The translations under genes and the position numbers were made by a program. A stretch of 6,207 nucleotides of DNA from an uncultured Clostridia bacterium (GTDB lineage Bacteria > Bacillota > Clostridia > Christensenellales > Aristaeellaceae): the NCBI GenBank assembly GCA_946410395.1, contig CAMKAE010000136.1:1-6207 (forward strand), written 5' to 3'. The notes under the pieces were generated by a model that saw only the letters and a program-made list of their open reading frames with translations, made no database searches and was not told the origin of the DNA. Of this stretch, positions 1 to 6,152 are shown one piece after another; within the stretch, counting starts at the first letter, position 1, and each line of letters opens with the position of its first letter.

Positions 1-779
1 AAGAGCTCGTCCAGCAGGAGATAATACCGGAGCCTCTCCGGGTCCTTCGCGACGCCCGCGGCGCGGAACAGGTCGTCCGGGTCCACCGGATACACCTTTC
101 CGTAATGCCCGTCGCTGTTGTGCTTCAGGCTCCGCCAGGCCAGGGAGAGATCCCGCCAGGGGTCGGCGATGCCGCAGTCGCCCAGATCGATCATTCCGCT
201 CAGCTGCCGCCCGTCGGTGAACAGGTTGGGCAGGCAGAAATCGCCGTGGGACAGCACGCGCTCCTCCAGGGGCGTGTTTTTACGCAGCCAGTCCAGCAAG
301 GCCATGGGGCTCTCAAACCCGCCCGGGCCGAAGGTCTCCGGCTCGCAGTTGTCCGGGTTGAACCGCCCTGCCCGGATGGACCGCTCGGCCTCGTCCAGCT
401 CATCCGCCCAGGTGCGCGTGAAGGGGCAATCCCCGATGTCCGCCGACCACAGCGCGTGCAGGCCCTCCGCCAGGCAGTCCAGCAGCAGCGCGGGGCGGCT
501 CATCACAGCCGAGTCGCAGAGCATCTGCCCGCGGATCCGGGTCATCAGCAGCCAGACCTGTCCGTCCGTTTCCGCATACGCGGCCGGACGGGGCGTCGGC
601 AGCCCCGCCTTCTCCAGCCATGACAGGATCTGCGCCTCCCGGACGGCGTGCGGGGCGGCGGGGCTCACCTTGAGCACATAATCCTCAAAGAGATATACAC
701 GGGCGGCGGACATGCCGATGCCCTCCTCCCGGAAGGGCTGTTCGCCGACCGCGGCGGCGATGGCGGCGGGGAAGCGCAT
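1..779 (-). CDS. APH(3')-type aminoglycoside O-phosphotransferase (kanamycin kinase-like), last codon cut by window edge
   Basis: Likely a cytoplasmic kinase that transfers the gamma-phosphate of ATP to the 3'-hydroxyl of kanamycin-type aminoglycosides. The frame is open from ATG 779 to the left edge, giving 259 full codons plus TT of codon 260. The Brenner motif is LSHGDFCLPNLF with D180 as catalytic base and N185 as metal ligand, followed by metal-binding D198 in MIDLGD. The spacings (5 and 18 residues) equal those of D190/N195/D208 in APH(3')-IIIa. K37 (VLKVS) and E48 (VREAQ) fit the ATP-anchoring Lys/Glu pair. The C-terminus reads YYLLLDELF if codon 260 is Phe, the same ending as APH(3')-IIIa (264 aa), whose terminal residues contact the drug, so the gene probably stops just outside the window. 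The start is set by GAGGAG nine bases upstream. Substrate range is unknown; another small-molecule kinase of the same fold is possible. Confidence 0.9.
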   Translation of the reverse strand, partial: MRFPAAIAAAVGEQPFREEGIGMSAARVYLFEDYVLKVSPAAPHAVREAQILSWLEKAGLPTPRPAAYAETDGQVWLLMTRIRGQMLCDSAVMSRPALLLDCLAEGLHALWSADIGDCPFTRTWADELDEAERSIRAGRFNPDNCEPETFGPGGFESPMALLDWLRKNTPLEERVLSHGDFCLPNLFTDGRQLSGMIDLGDCGIADPWRDLSLAWRSLKHNSDGHYGKVYPVDPDDLFRAAGVAKDPERLRYYLLLDEL

Positions 780-788
780 GGGCGTTCA

Positions 789-794
789 CTCCTC
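789..794 (-). promoter_or_regulatory. Ribosome binding site of the APH(3')-like gene
   Basis: Read on the minus strand this is GAGGAG, nine bases before ATG 779. It fixes that ATG as the start and gives a 5' leader of only about 25 nt from the promoter with TATAAT at 812-817. Confidence 0.75.
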
Positions 795-811
795 ACTCGT
801 TTTCTTGAAAC

Positions 812-841
812 ATTATACCCGAAATGAAATCCGGATGTCAA
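812..841 (-). promoter_or_regulatory. Consensus sigma-A promoter driving the APH(3')-like gene
   Basis: On the minus strand TTGACA lies at 841-836 and TATAAT at 817-812, with an 18-bp spacer (818-835). Both hexamers match the vegetative sigma-factor consensus exactly. The expected transcription start is near 805. No obvious operator is seen between the -10 box and the start codon, so the gene looks constitutively expressed unless a factor binds the shared region between the two divergent -35 boxes. Confidence 0.85.
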
Positions 842-852
842 CCGTCGGGCGC

Positions 853-882
853 TTGACAAGCGGACGGGGGAGCATTTATAAT
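853..882 (+). promoter_or_regulatory. Consensus sigma-A promoter driving the tldD operon
   Basis: TTGACA at 853-858 and TATAAT at 877-882 are separated by 18 bp, again exact matches to consensus. Transcription should begin near 889, leaving a leader of about 57 nt before ATG 946. The leader has a small perfect stem AAGCG/CGCTT (905-909 with 913-917, loop CAA) just upstream of the ribosome binding site. It is too short to be a riboswitch and is probably incidental. This promoter lies back to back with the APH promoter; the two -35 boxes are 11 bp apart. Confidence 0.85.
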
Positions 883-927
883 GGCAGAAGCTGCTAAACG
901 AAAAAAGCGCAACGCTTGCCGCAAACA

Positions 928-934
928 AAGGAGG
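928..934 (+). promoter_or_regulatory. Ribosome binding site selecting the tldD start
   Basis: AAAGGAGG spans roughly 927-934, with 11 bases to ATG 946. The in-frame TTG at 916 lies upstream of this site and has no ribosome binding sequence of its own, so ATG 946 is preferred as the start. Confidence 0.8.
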
Positions 935-945
935 AATATCCATCT

Positions 946-2331
946 ATGCTGCAGGATATCATCGGAAGCCAGACCGCGCTGTTTGCCGACGGCGTGCAGA
1001 CCGTGCTGCGGGGCCATGAGAACCGGAACCGCCGGGTGGTGCTGCTCAAGGGCAACCTCGTGCAGAACAGCCGGAGCGAAGCCCGGGGCATCAGCGCCCG
1101 GGTGAACCGGAACGGGACCTTCGGCTTCGCGTCCATCGCGGAGTACAGCCCCGACGCCGCGGCGCAGGTCATCCGCGCCGCAACGGAAAACGCCGCCTTT
1201 CTGGCCCGGCACTCCGGCCGGGACCTGCCGCTGCCGCCCTCTCCGGGCCGCGGCGTGGTGCCGCTAAACGCGCGGATCGCGGACACGGAGCAGAAGGCCA
1301 TCATCGAACTGTGCCAGACGGTGGACCGGTATGTGGAGGCGCACTGCCCGGAGATCACCAGCCGCACGGTGGTCTACACCGAGGACTCCCAGGACCGCAT
1401 CGTCTATGCCTCCGACGCCTTCAGCGGCCATCTGGTCACACCGCGCTGCTATGTCTACGTGATGCTGAGCGCGGAGTCGAAGGCGGGCGTGCCGGTGGAG
1501 CTGTTCAAGGCCTTCGGCGGCTTCGGGAGCTTCGCGGACCACTTCGCCGATCCGGAGAAGATGTACCCGGAGATCGACAAGCTGTATCAGCGCCTGATGG
1601 ACAAGCGGGAAGGCGTCTACGCCGAGGCGGGGTACAAAACCGTGATCCTCGGCGGCATGATGGGCGGCATGCTGGCCCATGAGGCCGTGGGCCATACCGT
1701 GGAGGCCGACCTGGTGCTGGGCGGCAGCGTGGCGGGCCCCAGCCTGAACAAGCGGGTGGCCTCGGACCTGGTGACCATGGTGGACTTTGCCCACACCTAT
1801 GACGGCAAGCCGGCGCCGCTGCCGGTGTACCTCGACGACGAGGGCACCCGGGCGGAGGACGCGGAGCTGATCCGCGACGGCATCCTGACCGGCTACATGA
1901 ACGACCGGGAGAGCGCCCAGCGCTTCGGCGTGGCCCCGAAGGGCAATGCCCGGGCCTGGACCTTCAGCGACGAGCCCCTGATCCGCATGCGCAACACCTG
2001 CATCCTCCCGGGCAGGAGCACGGTGGAGGAGATGATCGCCTCGGTGGACGACGGCTATTACCTGATCGACTCCGGCAACGGCCAGGCGGACCTGACGGGC
2101 GAGTTCATGTTCGGCGTCACCTGCGGCTACGAGATCAAGCACGGCAAGCTGGGCCGGGCCCTGCTGGACACCACCGTAACCGGCGTGGCCTTCGACATGC
2201 TCAGGACCGTGGACATGGTCTCCGACGAGGTGCAGTGGTCCTCCAGCGGCTTCTGCGGGAAGAAGCAGCCCATGGCCGTGGGCATGGGCGGCCCCCACAT
2301 GCGCTGCAAGATCACGATCGGCGGCCGCTGA
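946..2331 (+). CDS. tldD: TldD, catalytic subunit of the TldD/TldE zinc metallopeptidase
   Basis: Encodes 461 aa, close to the roughly 480 aa of E. coli TldD. With TldE it forms a cytoplasmic heterodimeric protease that threads unfolded peptides into a closed chamber; in E. coli it trims the microcin B17 leader and degrades the CcdA antitoxin. The zinc motif HEAVGH is present (H245, E246, H250) after a GGMMGGML run, and the C-terminal FCGK supplies C437, the equivalent of the third zinc ligand. Other family blocks are VYLDDEGT (around 295-301), NTCILPG (350-356), and GNGQADLTGEFMFGV followed by EIKHGKLGR. No signal peptide or membrane segment is seen. It is first in a four-gene operon behind a consensus promoter, with tldE 24 bases downstream. 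All residues needed for activity appear intact; the natural substrate in this organism cannot be told from the sequence. Confidence 0.95.
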   Translation: MLQDIIGSQTALFADGVQTVLRGHENRNRRVVLLKGNLVQNSRSEARGISARVNRNGTFGFASIAEYSPDAAAQVIRAATENAAFLARHSGRDLPLPPSPGRGVVPLNARIADTEQKAIIELCQTVDRYVEAHCPEITSRTVVYTEDSQDRIVYASDAFSGHLVTPRCYVYVMLSAESKAGVPVELFKAFGGFGSFADHFADPEKMYPEIDKLYQRLMDKREGVYAEAGYKTVILGGMMGGMLAHEAVGHTVEADLVLGGSVAGPSLNKRVASDLVTMVDFAHTYDGKPAPLPVYLDDEGTRAEDAELIRDGILTGYMNDRESAQRFGVAPKGNARAWTFSDEPLIRMRNTCILPGRSTVEEMIASVDDGYYLIDSGNGQADLTGEFMFGVTCGYEIKHGKLGRALLDTTVTGVAFDMLRTVDMVSDEVQWSSSGFCGKKQPMAVGMGGPHMRCKITIGGR

Positions 2332-2355
2332 GACAAGGACGAAGGAGGATGCGAC

Positions 2356-3654
2356 ATGCGTGAAATCAGAGCACTGGCCGACCGCTTTGACACCCTGCTG
2401 GCGGATGCGAAGGCCGAAAAGTATACCTACACCCTGTCCGAGTCCGAAAAGCAGGAGCTGAACGTGGAGAACGGCGGCTTCAAGCTGATGCGGACGGTCT
2501 TCAACAACAACGGGTCCCTGAAGATCTTCGACGGGGCCCGCATGGGCGCGGCCGACGGGAACGACCTGACCGAGGAAGGCCTGGCGAAGCTCATCGCGGA
2601 TGCCTCCGCCGCGGCGGCCTCCTCCCCGGAGGATCCCTGCCACGACATCGCCCCGGACCAGGGCCGGGACGTGTTCCGCCAGGGCGTGTATGAGCCGGAC
2701 CTGGACGGCTTCGTGGCCCGGATCCGGGAGTTCCTGGACACCGTGGCCCGGGACTATCCCAAGGTGAACATCATGGCGGCCATCGGTTCCTTCGACCGCT
2801 GGCACTGGTTCAGCCGCAACACCAACGGCACCGAGTTCGAGGGCTTCGGCGGACAGTACGGCTTCAGCATCGAGTTCAGCGCCTCGGACGGGGAGCGGAC
2901 CACCGGCTTGGACTACACCGGCTTTTCCGCGAAGGACCTGGACAGGCCCTTCATCGAGATGGGCGACGTCCGCAGGCACCTGGAGGACATCCAGAACAGC
3001 ATTGCCCCCGAGACCCTGACGGGCAAGTTTGAGGGCACGGTGGTCCTCACTCCCGGCTGCGCGGCGGAGTTCCTGTACATGCTGCTGTCCAACTACATCG
3101 GCAGCGGCGTCGTCATGGAGGGCACCAGCCTCTGGCTGGACAAGGTGGGCCAGCAGGTGGCGGACGAGCGGCTGACCGTGTCCCTGAAACCCTATGACGA
3201 GCGGATCGTCAACGGCGAGCGCGGCACCGGGGACGGCTTCCGGTCCGAGGACGTGACGCTGATCGGCAAAGGCGTGCTGAAGACCCACTGGCTGAACCTG
3301 TACGCCGCCAACAAGACAGGCCGCCCGGTGGTGAAAAACACCGGCTTCGACCTGGTGGTGGATCCCGGCGACACGCCCTGCGCGGACATCATCGCCTCGG
3401 TGGACAAGGGCCTGATCCTGGGCGGCTTCTCCGGCGGAGAGCCCGGCACCAACGGCGAGTTCTCCGGCGTGGCCAAGAACAGCTTCCTCGTCGAAAACGG
3501 CAAGGTGAAATGCGCCGTCACCGAGACCATGGTCAACGGCAACCTGGGCGAGATCGTGAAGCACATCCGCGCCATCTCGAAGGAGGTCTGCGCGGACGGC
3601 AGCTCGGTGGTGCCGTATATCGCCGTGGACGGCGTGGTGATTTCCGGCAAGTGA
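2356..3654 (+). CDS. tldE: TldE (PmbA), non-catalytic partner subunit of the TldD/TldE peptidase
   Basis: Encodes 432 aa (E. coli TldE/PmbA is about 450). It is homologous to TldD but has no HExxxH motif, as expected for the partner that completes the proteolytic chamber. Family features seen are the N-terminal domain with a Val-Glu-Asn-Gly strand near residues 36-41, TVVLTPGCAAEFLYMLLSNY around 228-247 (PGC at 233-235), HWLNLYAANKTG with AANK at 317-320, and the C-terminal VENGKV (from 379) plus NGNLGEI (394-400), which match the conserved end of PmbA proteins. AAGGAGG at 2342-2348 lies seven bases before ATG 2356. An ATG at 2349 sits closer to the ribosome binding site but is out of frame. 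The 24-base gap after tldD with no terminator supports co-transcription and stoichiometric expression of the two subunits. The alternative name pmbA refers to the same family. Confidence 0.93.
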   Translation: MREIRALADRFDTLLADAKAEKYTYTLSESEKQELNVENGGFKLMRTVFNNNGSLKIFDGARMGAADGNDLTEEGLAKLIADASAAAASSPEDPCHDIAPDQGRDVFRQGVYEPDLDGFVARIREFLDTVARDYPKVNIMAAIGSFDRWHWFSRNTNGTEFEGFGGQYGFSIEFSASDGERTTGLDYTGFSAKDLDRPFIEMGDVRRHLEDIQNSIAPETLTGKFEGTVVLTPGCAAEFLYMLLSNYIGSGVVMEGTSLWLDKVGQQVADERLTVSLKPYDERIVNGERGTGDGFRSEDVTLIGKGVLKTHWLNLYAANKTGRPVVKNTGFDLVVDPGDTPCADIIASVDKGLILGGFSGGEPGTNGEFSGVAKNSFLVENGKVKCAVTETMVNGNLGEIVKHIRAISKEVCADGSSVVPYIAVDGVVISGK

Positions 3655-3669
3655 GCCCGGGAGGTATGT

Positions 3670-4197
3670 ATGATCCGTCTGAGACCGTATAAACCCTGCG
3701 ACGCGGAGCGGGTGCTGTCGTGGTGCGGGGACGAGGAGACCTTTCTGCTGTGGGGCGGCGCGCGCTTCGGCGCGTTCCCCCTCCCGGCGGAAGCGGTGAA
3801 CCGCAAATACCTGACCGAAAACGGCGACTGCGCCGAACCGGATAATTTCTACCCCGTGACGGCTTGCGAGGGGTCGGAGCCCGTGGGGCATTTCATCATC
3901 CGATACCTTCACGGGGATCCGCACATCCTGCGATTCGGCTGGGTCATCGTGGACGGCAGCCGGCGCGGCCGCGGCATCGGCCGGCAGATGCTCACCCTGG
4001 GGCTGCGATACGCTTTCGGGATCCTGGGAGCCGAGAAGGTGACCATCGGCGTGTTCGAACACAACCTTCCGGCATACCGCTGCTATCGGGCCTGCGGCTT
4101 CCGCCTTGCGGCGGAGCAGCCGGGCCAAACCGAAGAGATCCTGGGGGAGCCGCAGCGGGTGGTGGAGATGGAGATCGACAGGGAGGAATTCGTATGA
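3670..4197 (+). CDS. GNAT-family N-acetyltransferase
   Basis: Encodes 175 aa, a usual size for a single-domain GNAT enzyme that moves acetyl from acetyl-CoA to an amine. The pyrophosphate-binding loop of motif A is R98-R-G-R-G-I-G104, preceded by the strand FGWVIVDG. Motif B is seen as the NxxAxxxYxxxGF pattern (N132, A135, Y139, G143, F144). The N-terminus MIRLRPYKPCDAERV is the usual first strand and helix of the fold. GGGAGG at 3659-3664, five bases before ATG 3670, sets the start; the gap after tldE is 15 bases with no terminator, so it is in the tldDE operon. The acceptor could be a small amine, an antibiotic, or a protein or peptide N-terminus; the sequence does not say. A functional link to TldD/TldE is inferred only from position. 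Confidence 0.88.
   Translation: MIRLRPYKPCDAERVLSWCGDEETFLLWGGARFGAFPLPAEAVNRKYLTENGDCAEPDNFYPVTACEGSEPVGHFIIRYLHGDPHILRFGWVIVDGSRRGRGIGRQMLTLGLRYAFGILGAEKVTIGVFEHNLPAYRCYRACGFRLAAEQPGQTEEILGEPQRVVEMEIDREEFV
4180..4187 (+). promoter_or_regulatory. Internal ribosome binding site for the flavoprotein gene
   Basis: AGGGAGGA lies within the last codons of the acetyltransferase gene, six bases before ATG 4194. The start and stop share ATGA (4194-4197), the arrangement usual for translational coupling. It decides the start of the downstream gene, whose frame is also open far upstream (to 3864) inside the acetyltransferase gene. Confidence 0.8.
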
Positions 4198-4877
4198 AGA
4201 TCCTGGTGCTCAACGGCAGCCCCAAGCGGGACAGGAGCGACACCATGCACATCACCGGGGCCTTCCTGGAGGGCATGCGGGACGCGGCGCCCCAGGAGAT
4301 CAAGACCATCCACGTCATTGACAGCCGCATCGAGTACTGCGCCGGCTGCTTCGCCTGCAAGCGCAACGGCGGCGTCTGCATCTACGACGACGACATGAAG
4401 GGGATCATCGGGGACATCCTGGCCAGCGACCTGGTGATCTTCAACTTTCCCCTGTACTGCTACGGGATGCCCGCGCCGCTCAAGGCGCTGGTGGACCGCC
4501 TGATGCCCCTGTCCACCATGGAGATGCGGCGGGTCAACGACCGCTATGAGCATGTGGGCCAGATGGACTTCTCCCACCTGCGGTTCATGATGATCTGCGG
4601 CTGCGGCTACCCCAACAGCAAGCACAATTTCGAGCCGGAGGTGGGGGCCTTCAGGCTGAAGTTCGGCCGGGACAGCACCGTCATCACCGTCCCGGAGAGC
4701 CCCATGTTCGGCGAGGCTGAGGCGGAGGCGGTGACGAAGCCACGGCTGGCGCTGGTGCGTCAGGCCGGCCGGCAGTACGCCGAAACGGGTGCCATCGACG
4801 AGCCCATGATGGCGCAGATCACCTCGCCCATGATCCCCGAGGAGACCTACGCGGCCATCGTGAACCAGCGGGGCTAA
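4194..4877 (+). CDS. Isf-like NAD(P)H-dependent flavoprotein (flavodoxin fold with a four-cysteine motif)
   Basis: Encodes 227 aa with a flavodoxin-like fold of the NADPH-dependent FMN reductase superfamily. The N-terminus MKILVLNGSPKRDRSDT contains the first beta strand and the GSPK...S/T phosphate loop that holds FMN, and FNFPLYCYGMPAPLKALVDR (from about residue 83) is the second flavin-contact loop. C49, C52, C55 and C62 form a CX2CX2CX6C pattern, which fits the compact cluster motif (CX2CX2CX4-7C) of iron-sulfur flavoproteins such as Methanosarcina Isf; it may therefore bind a 4Fe-4S cluster and pass single electrons to or from ferredoxin. Many family members with similar cysteines are uncharacterised, so cluster binding is inferred. 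It overlaps the acetyltransferase by 4 bases and is the last gene of the operon, followed by a stem-loop at 4889-4925. The electron acceptor is unknown; azo, nitro or quinone reduction are possibilities for the superfamily. Confidence 0.87.
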   Translation: MKILVLNGSPKRDRSDTMHITGAFLEGMRDAAPQEIKTIHVIDSRIEYCAGCFACKRNGGVCIYDDDMKGIIGDILASDLVIFNFPLYCYGMPAPLKALVDRLMPLSTMEMRRVNDRYEHVGQMDFSHLRFMMICGCGYPNSKHNFEPEVGAFRLKFGRDSTVITVPESPMFGEAEAEAVTKPRLALVRQAGRQYAETGAIDEPMMAQITSPMIPEETYAAIVNQRG

Positions 4878-4888
4878 AAGGCCGCGCA

Positions 4889-4925
4889 AAAGCCCGTCCG
4901 ATCATGGACTGACCGGGCGGGCTTT
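4889..4925. terminator. Stem-loop between convergent genes, probable bidirectional terminator
   Basis: Positions 4889-4900 pair with 4914-4925 over 12 bp (11 Watson-Crick pairs and one G-T at 4897/4917), with a 13-base loop. The stem is GC-rich in the middle and ends in A/T pairs, so each strand reads a stem followed by a short T run (TTT then CGC on the plus strand, TTTT then GCG on the minus strand). It begins 11 bases after the flavoprotein stop and 39 bases after the reductase stop on the other strand, where a shared terminator for two convergent units is expected. The short T runs make its strength uncertain. Confidence 0.75.
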
Positions 4926-4964
4926 CGCATGGCGTTCTTCCGGCGCGGATGTGTAGGGGTTGCG

Positions 4965-6095
4965 TCAGTTCAGCTCTTTCCAGGCCGTCTGCAGGCTTTC
5001 GATGATGTTCAGGTGCTGCGGGCAGGCGGCCTCGCAGGCGCCGCACCGGATGCAGTGATCCGGGCCGGCGTCCTTCTCGCGGATCTGCCGCAGGCCCCAG
5101 TCCCACTTGGGATCGGTGTCGTAGAGGGACACGTTGTTCCAGGAGGAGAACAGGCCGGGGATGTTGACGCCGTTGGGGCAGGGCATGCAGTAGCGGCAGC
5201 CGGTGCAGCCGATCTTGGTGCGGCTGATGTAGGCGGCGCGCACGTCGTCCATCAGCTTCAGCTCCTCCTCGGGCATGATGCCGGACTCGACGGTGTCGAA
5301 GATCCGCAGGTTCTCGTCGATCTGCTCCGCCTCGTTGCAGCCCGAGAGCACCACGGTGACCGCCGGGTGGTTGCACAGCCAGCGGAAGGCCCACTCCACC
5401 GGGGAGCGCTTCACGGGGAAGGCGTCGTAGAGCGCCTGCACGTTGGCCGGGGCCTTCGCGAGGCGGCCGCCCAGCAGGCCCTCCATGATGGTCACCGGGA
5501 TGCCGAGCTTCCCGGCCAGCTCCAGGCCCTTCGTCCCAGCCTGGTTGTCCACGTCCATGAAGTTGTACTGGATCTGCACCAGATCCCAGTCGTAATCCTG
5601 CAGGATGTATGCAAACTCGTCATAGGGGCCGTGGAAGGAGAAGCACTTGTAGCGGATCTTCCCGGCCTTCTTCATGTCGTCGAAGAATTCCGGCGCGCCG
5701 ATGGACTTGAAGTATTCCCACTTCTCCTTGTTGATGCCGTGCATCAGGTAGAAGTCGATGTGGTCCGTCTGCAGCTTTTTCAGCTCCTCGTCCAGCAGGG
5801 CTTCCATGCTGGCGCGGTCGTGCACGGCCTCGGCGGGCATCTTGGTGGCGATGGTGACCCTGTCGCGGTAACCGTCCCGCAGGGCCTTGCCGACCACGAT
5901 CTCCGAGGTCTTGCCCAGGTAGACATAGGCGGTGTCCAGGTAGGTCACGCCGCCGTCGATGGCCCGGCGGATCAGGGAGATGGCTTTCTGCTCGTCGATG
6001 GTGCTGTCGCCGGAGGCTGCGCCGTTGAAGCGCATGCAGCCCAGGCCGAAGGCGGAGGTCTTGATGCCGAGTTTGCCCATGGTGCGGTATTTCAT
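4965..6095 (-). CDS. Aldo-keto reductase fused to a C-terminal 2x[4Fe-4S] ferredoxin domain
   Basis: Encodes 376 aa: an aldo-keto reductase barrel (about 1-285) followed by a ferredoxin-like tail, the COG1453-type architecture common in anaerobes. The full catalytic tetrad is present: D54 (YLDTA), Y59, K85 (TIATK) and H119 (YLMHG). The first cysteine motif is C297-x2-C300-x2-C303-x2-C306-P, the second C348-x2-C351-x2-C354-x3-C358-P, enough for two 4Fe-4S clusters with the usual crossed fourth ligands. The enzyme is presumably cytoplasmic and couples carbonyl or related reduction to ferredoxin-type electron flow; its substrate is unknown. ATG 6095 is chosen because AAGGAGA (6109-6103) sits seven bases upstream; a TTG at 6113 extends the frame by six residues but overlaps that site. 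It is convergent with the tldD operon, so it is transcribed separately. Confidence 0.93.
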   Translation of the reverse strand: MKYRTMGKLGIKTSAFGLGCMRFNGAASGDSTIDEQKAISLIRRAIDGGVTYLDTAYVYLGKTSEIVVGKALRDGYRDRVTIATKMPAEAVHDRASMEALLDEELKKLQTDHIDFYLMHGINKEKWEYFKSIGAPEFFDDMKKAGKIRYKCFSFHGPYDEFAYILQDYDWDLVQIQYNFMDVDNQAGTKGLELAGKLGIPVTIMEGLLGGRLAKAPANVQALYDAFPVKRSPVEWAFRWLCNHPAVTVVLSGCNEAEQIDENLRIFDTVESGIMPEEELKLMDDVRAAYISRTKIGCTGCRYCMPCPNGVNIPGLFSSWNNVSLYDTDPKWDWGLRQIREKDAGPDHCIRCGACEAACPQHLNIIESLQTAWKELN

Positions 6096-6102
6096 TTGGT
6101 TT

Positions 6103-6109
6103 TCTCCTT
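6103..6109 (-). promoter_or_regulatory. Ribosome binding site selecting the reductase start
   Basis: On the minus strand AAGGAGA is followed after seven bases by ATG 6095. The preceding stretch (about 6111-6147) is AT-rich compared with the rest of the window and could hold a promoter: TTGATT can be read near 6142-6137, but there is no good -10 box at a proper distance. The reductase may therefore have a weak or regulated promoter, or be transcribed from a gene beyond the right edge. Confidence 0.75.
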
Positions 6110-6152
6110 CCAAACAATTCTCAGAAAAGGATGATCAATCAAGAAACGGGAC

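Noticed and set aside
105..681. Two plus-strand open frames opposite the phosphotransferase gene
   Set aside because: They are antisense to a gene with an intact kinase active site; their products are proline/arginine/serine-rich and show no family features.
905..917. Small hairpin in the tldD leader as an attenuator or riboswitch
   Set aside because: The stem is only 5 bp, no T run follows it, and the 57-nt leader is too short for a known aptamer plus expression platform.
881..1105. Small basic, cysteine-containing peptide starting at ATG 881 upstream of tldD, considered as a precursor peptide
   Set aside because: The ATG overlaps the -10 box (877-882), so it lies upstream of the expected transcript start, has no ribosome binding site, and the frame runs on inside tldD.
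1264..4128. Very long open frame (954 codons) on the minus strand across tldD, tldE and the acetyltransferase gene
   Set aside because: It lies exactly antisense to three well-supported genes, its product is rich in His, Ala, Val, Gln and Asp with no recognisable domain, and it follows from third-position G/C bias in the real genes.
3864..4193. Upstream extension of the flavoprotein frame
   Set aside because: The extension overlaps the acetyltransferase gene, is arginine/proline-rich and unlike any domain, while ATG 4194 has a good ribosome binding site and begins directly with the flavodoxin first strand.
4929..6134. 401-codon open frame on the plus strand antisense to the aldo-keto reductase
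   Set aside because: The opposite strand has a complete catalytic tetrad and two ferredoxin motifs; this frame gives low-complexity Val/His/Gln/Gly-rich sequence without motifs and covers the terminator side as well.
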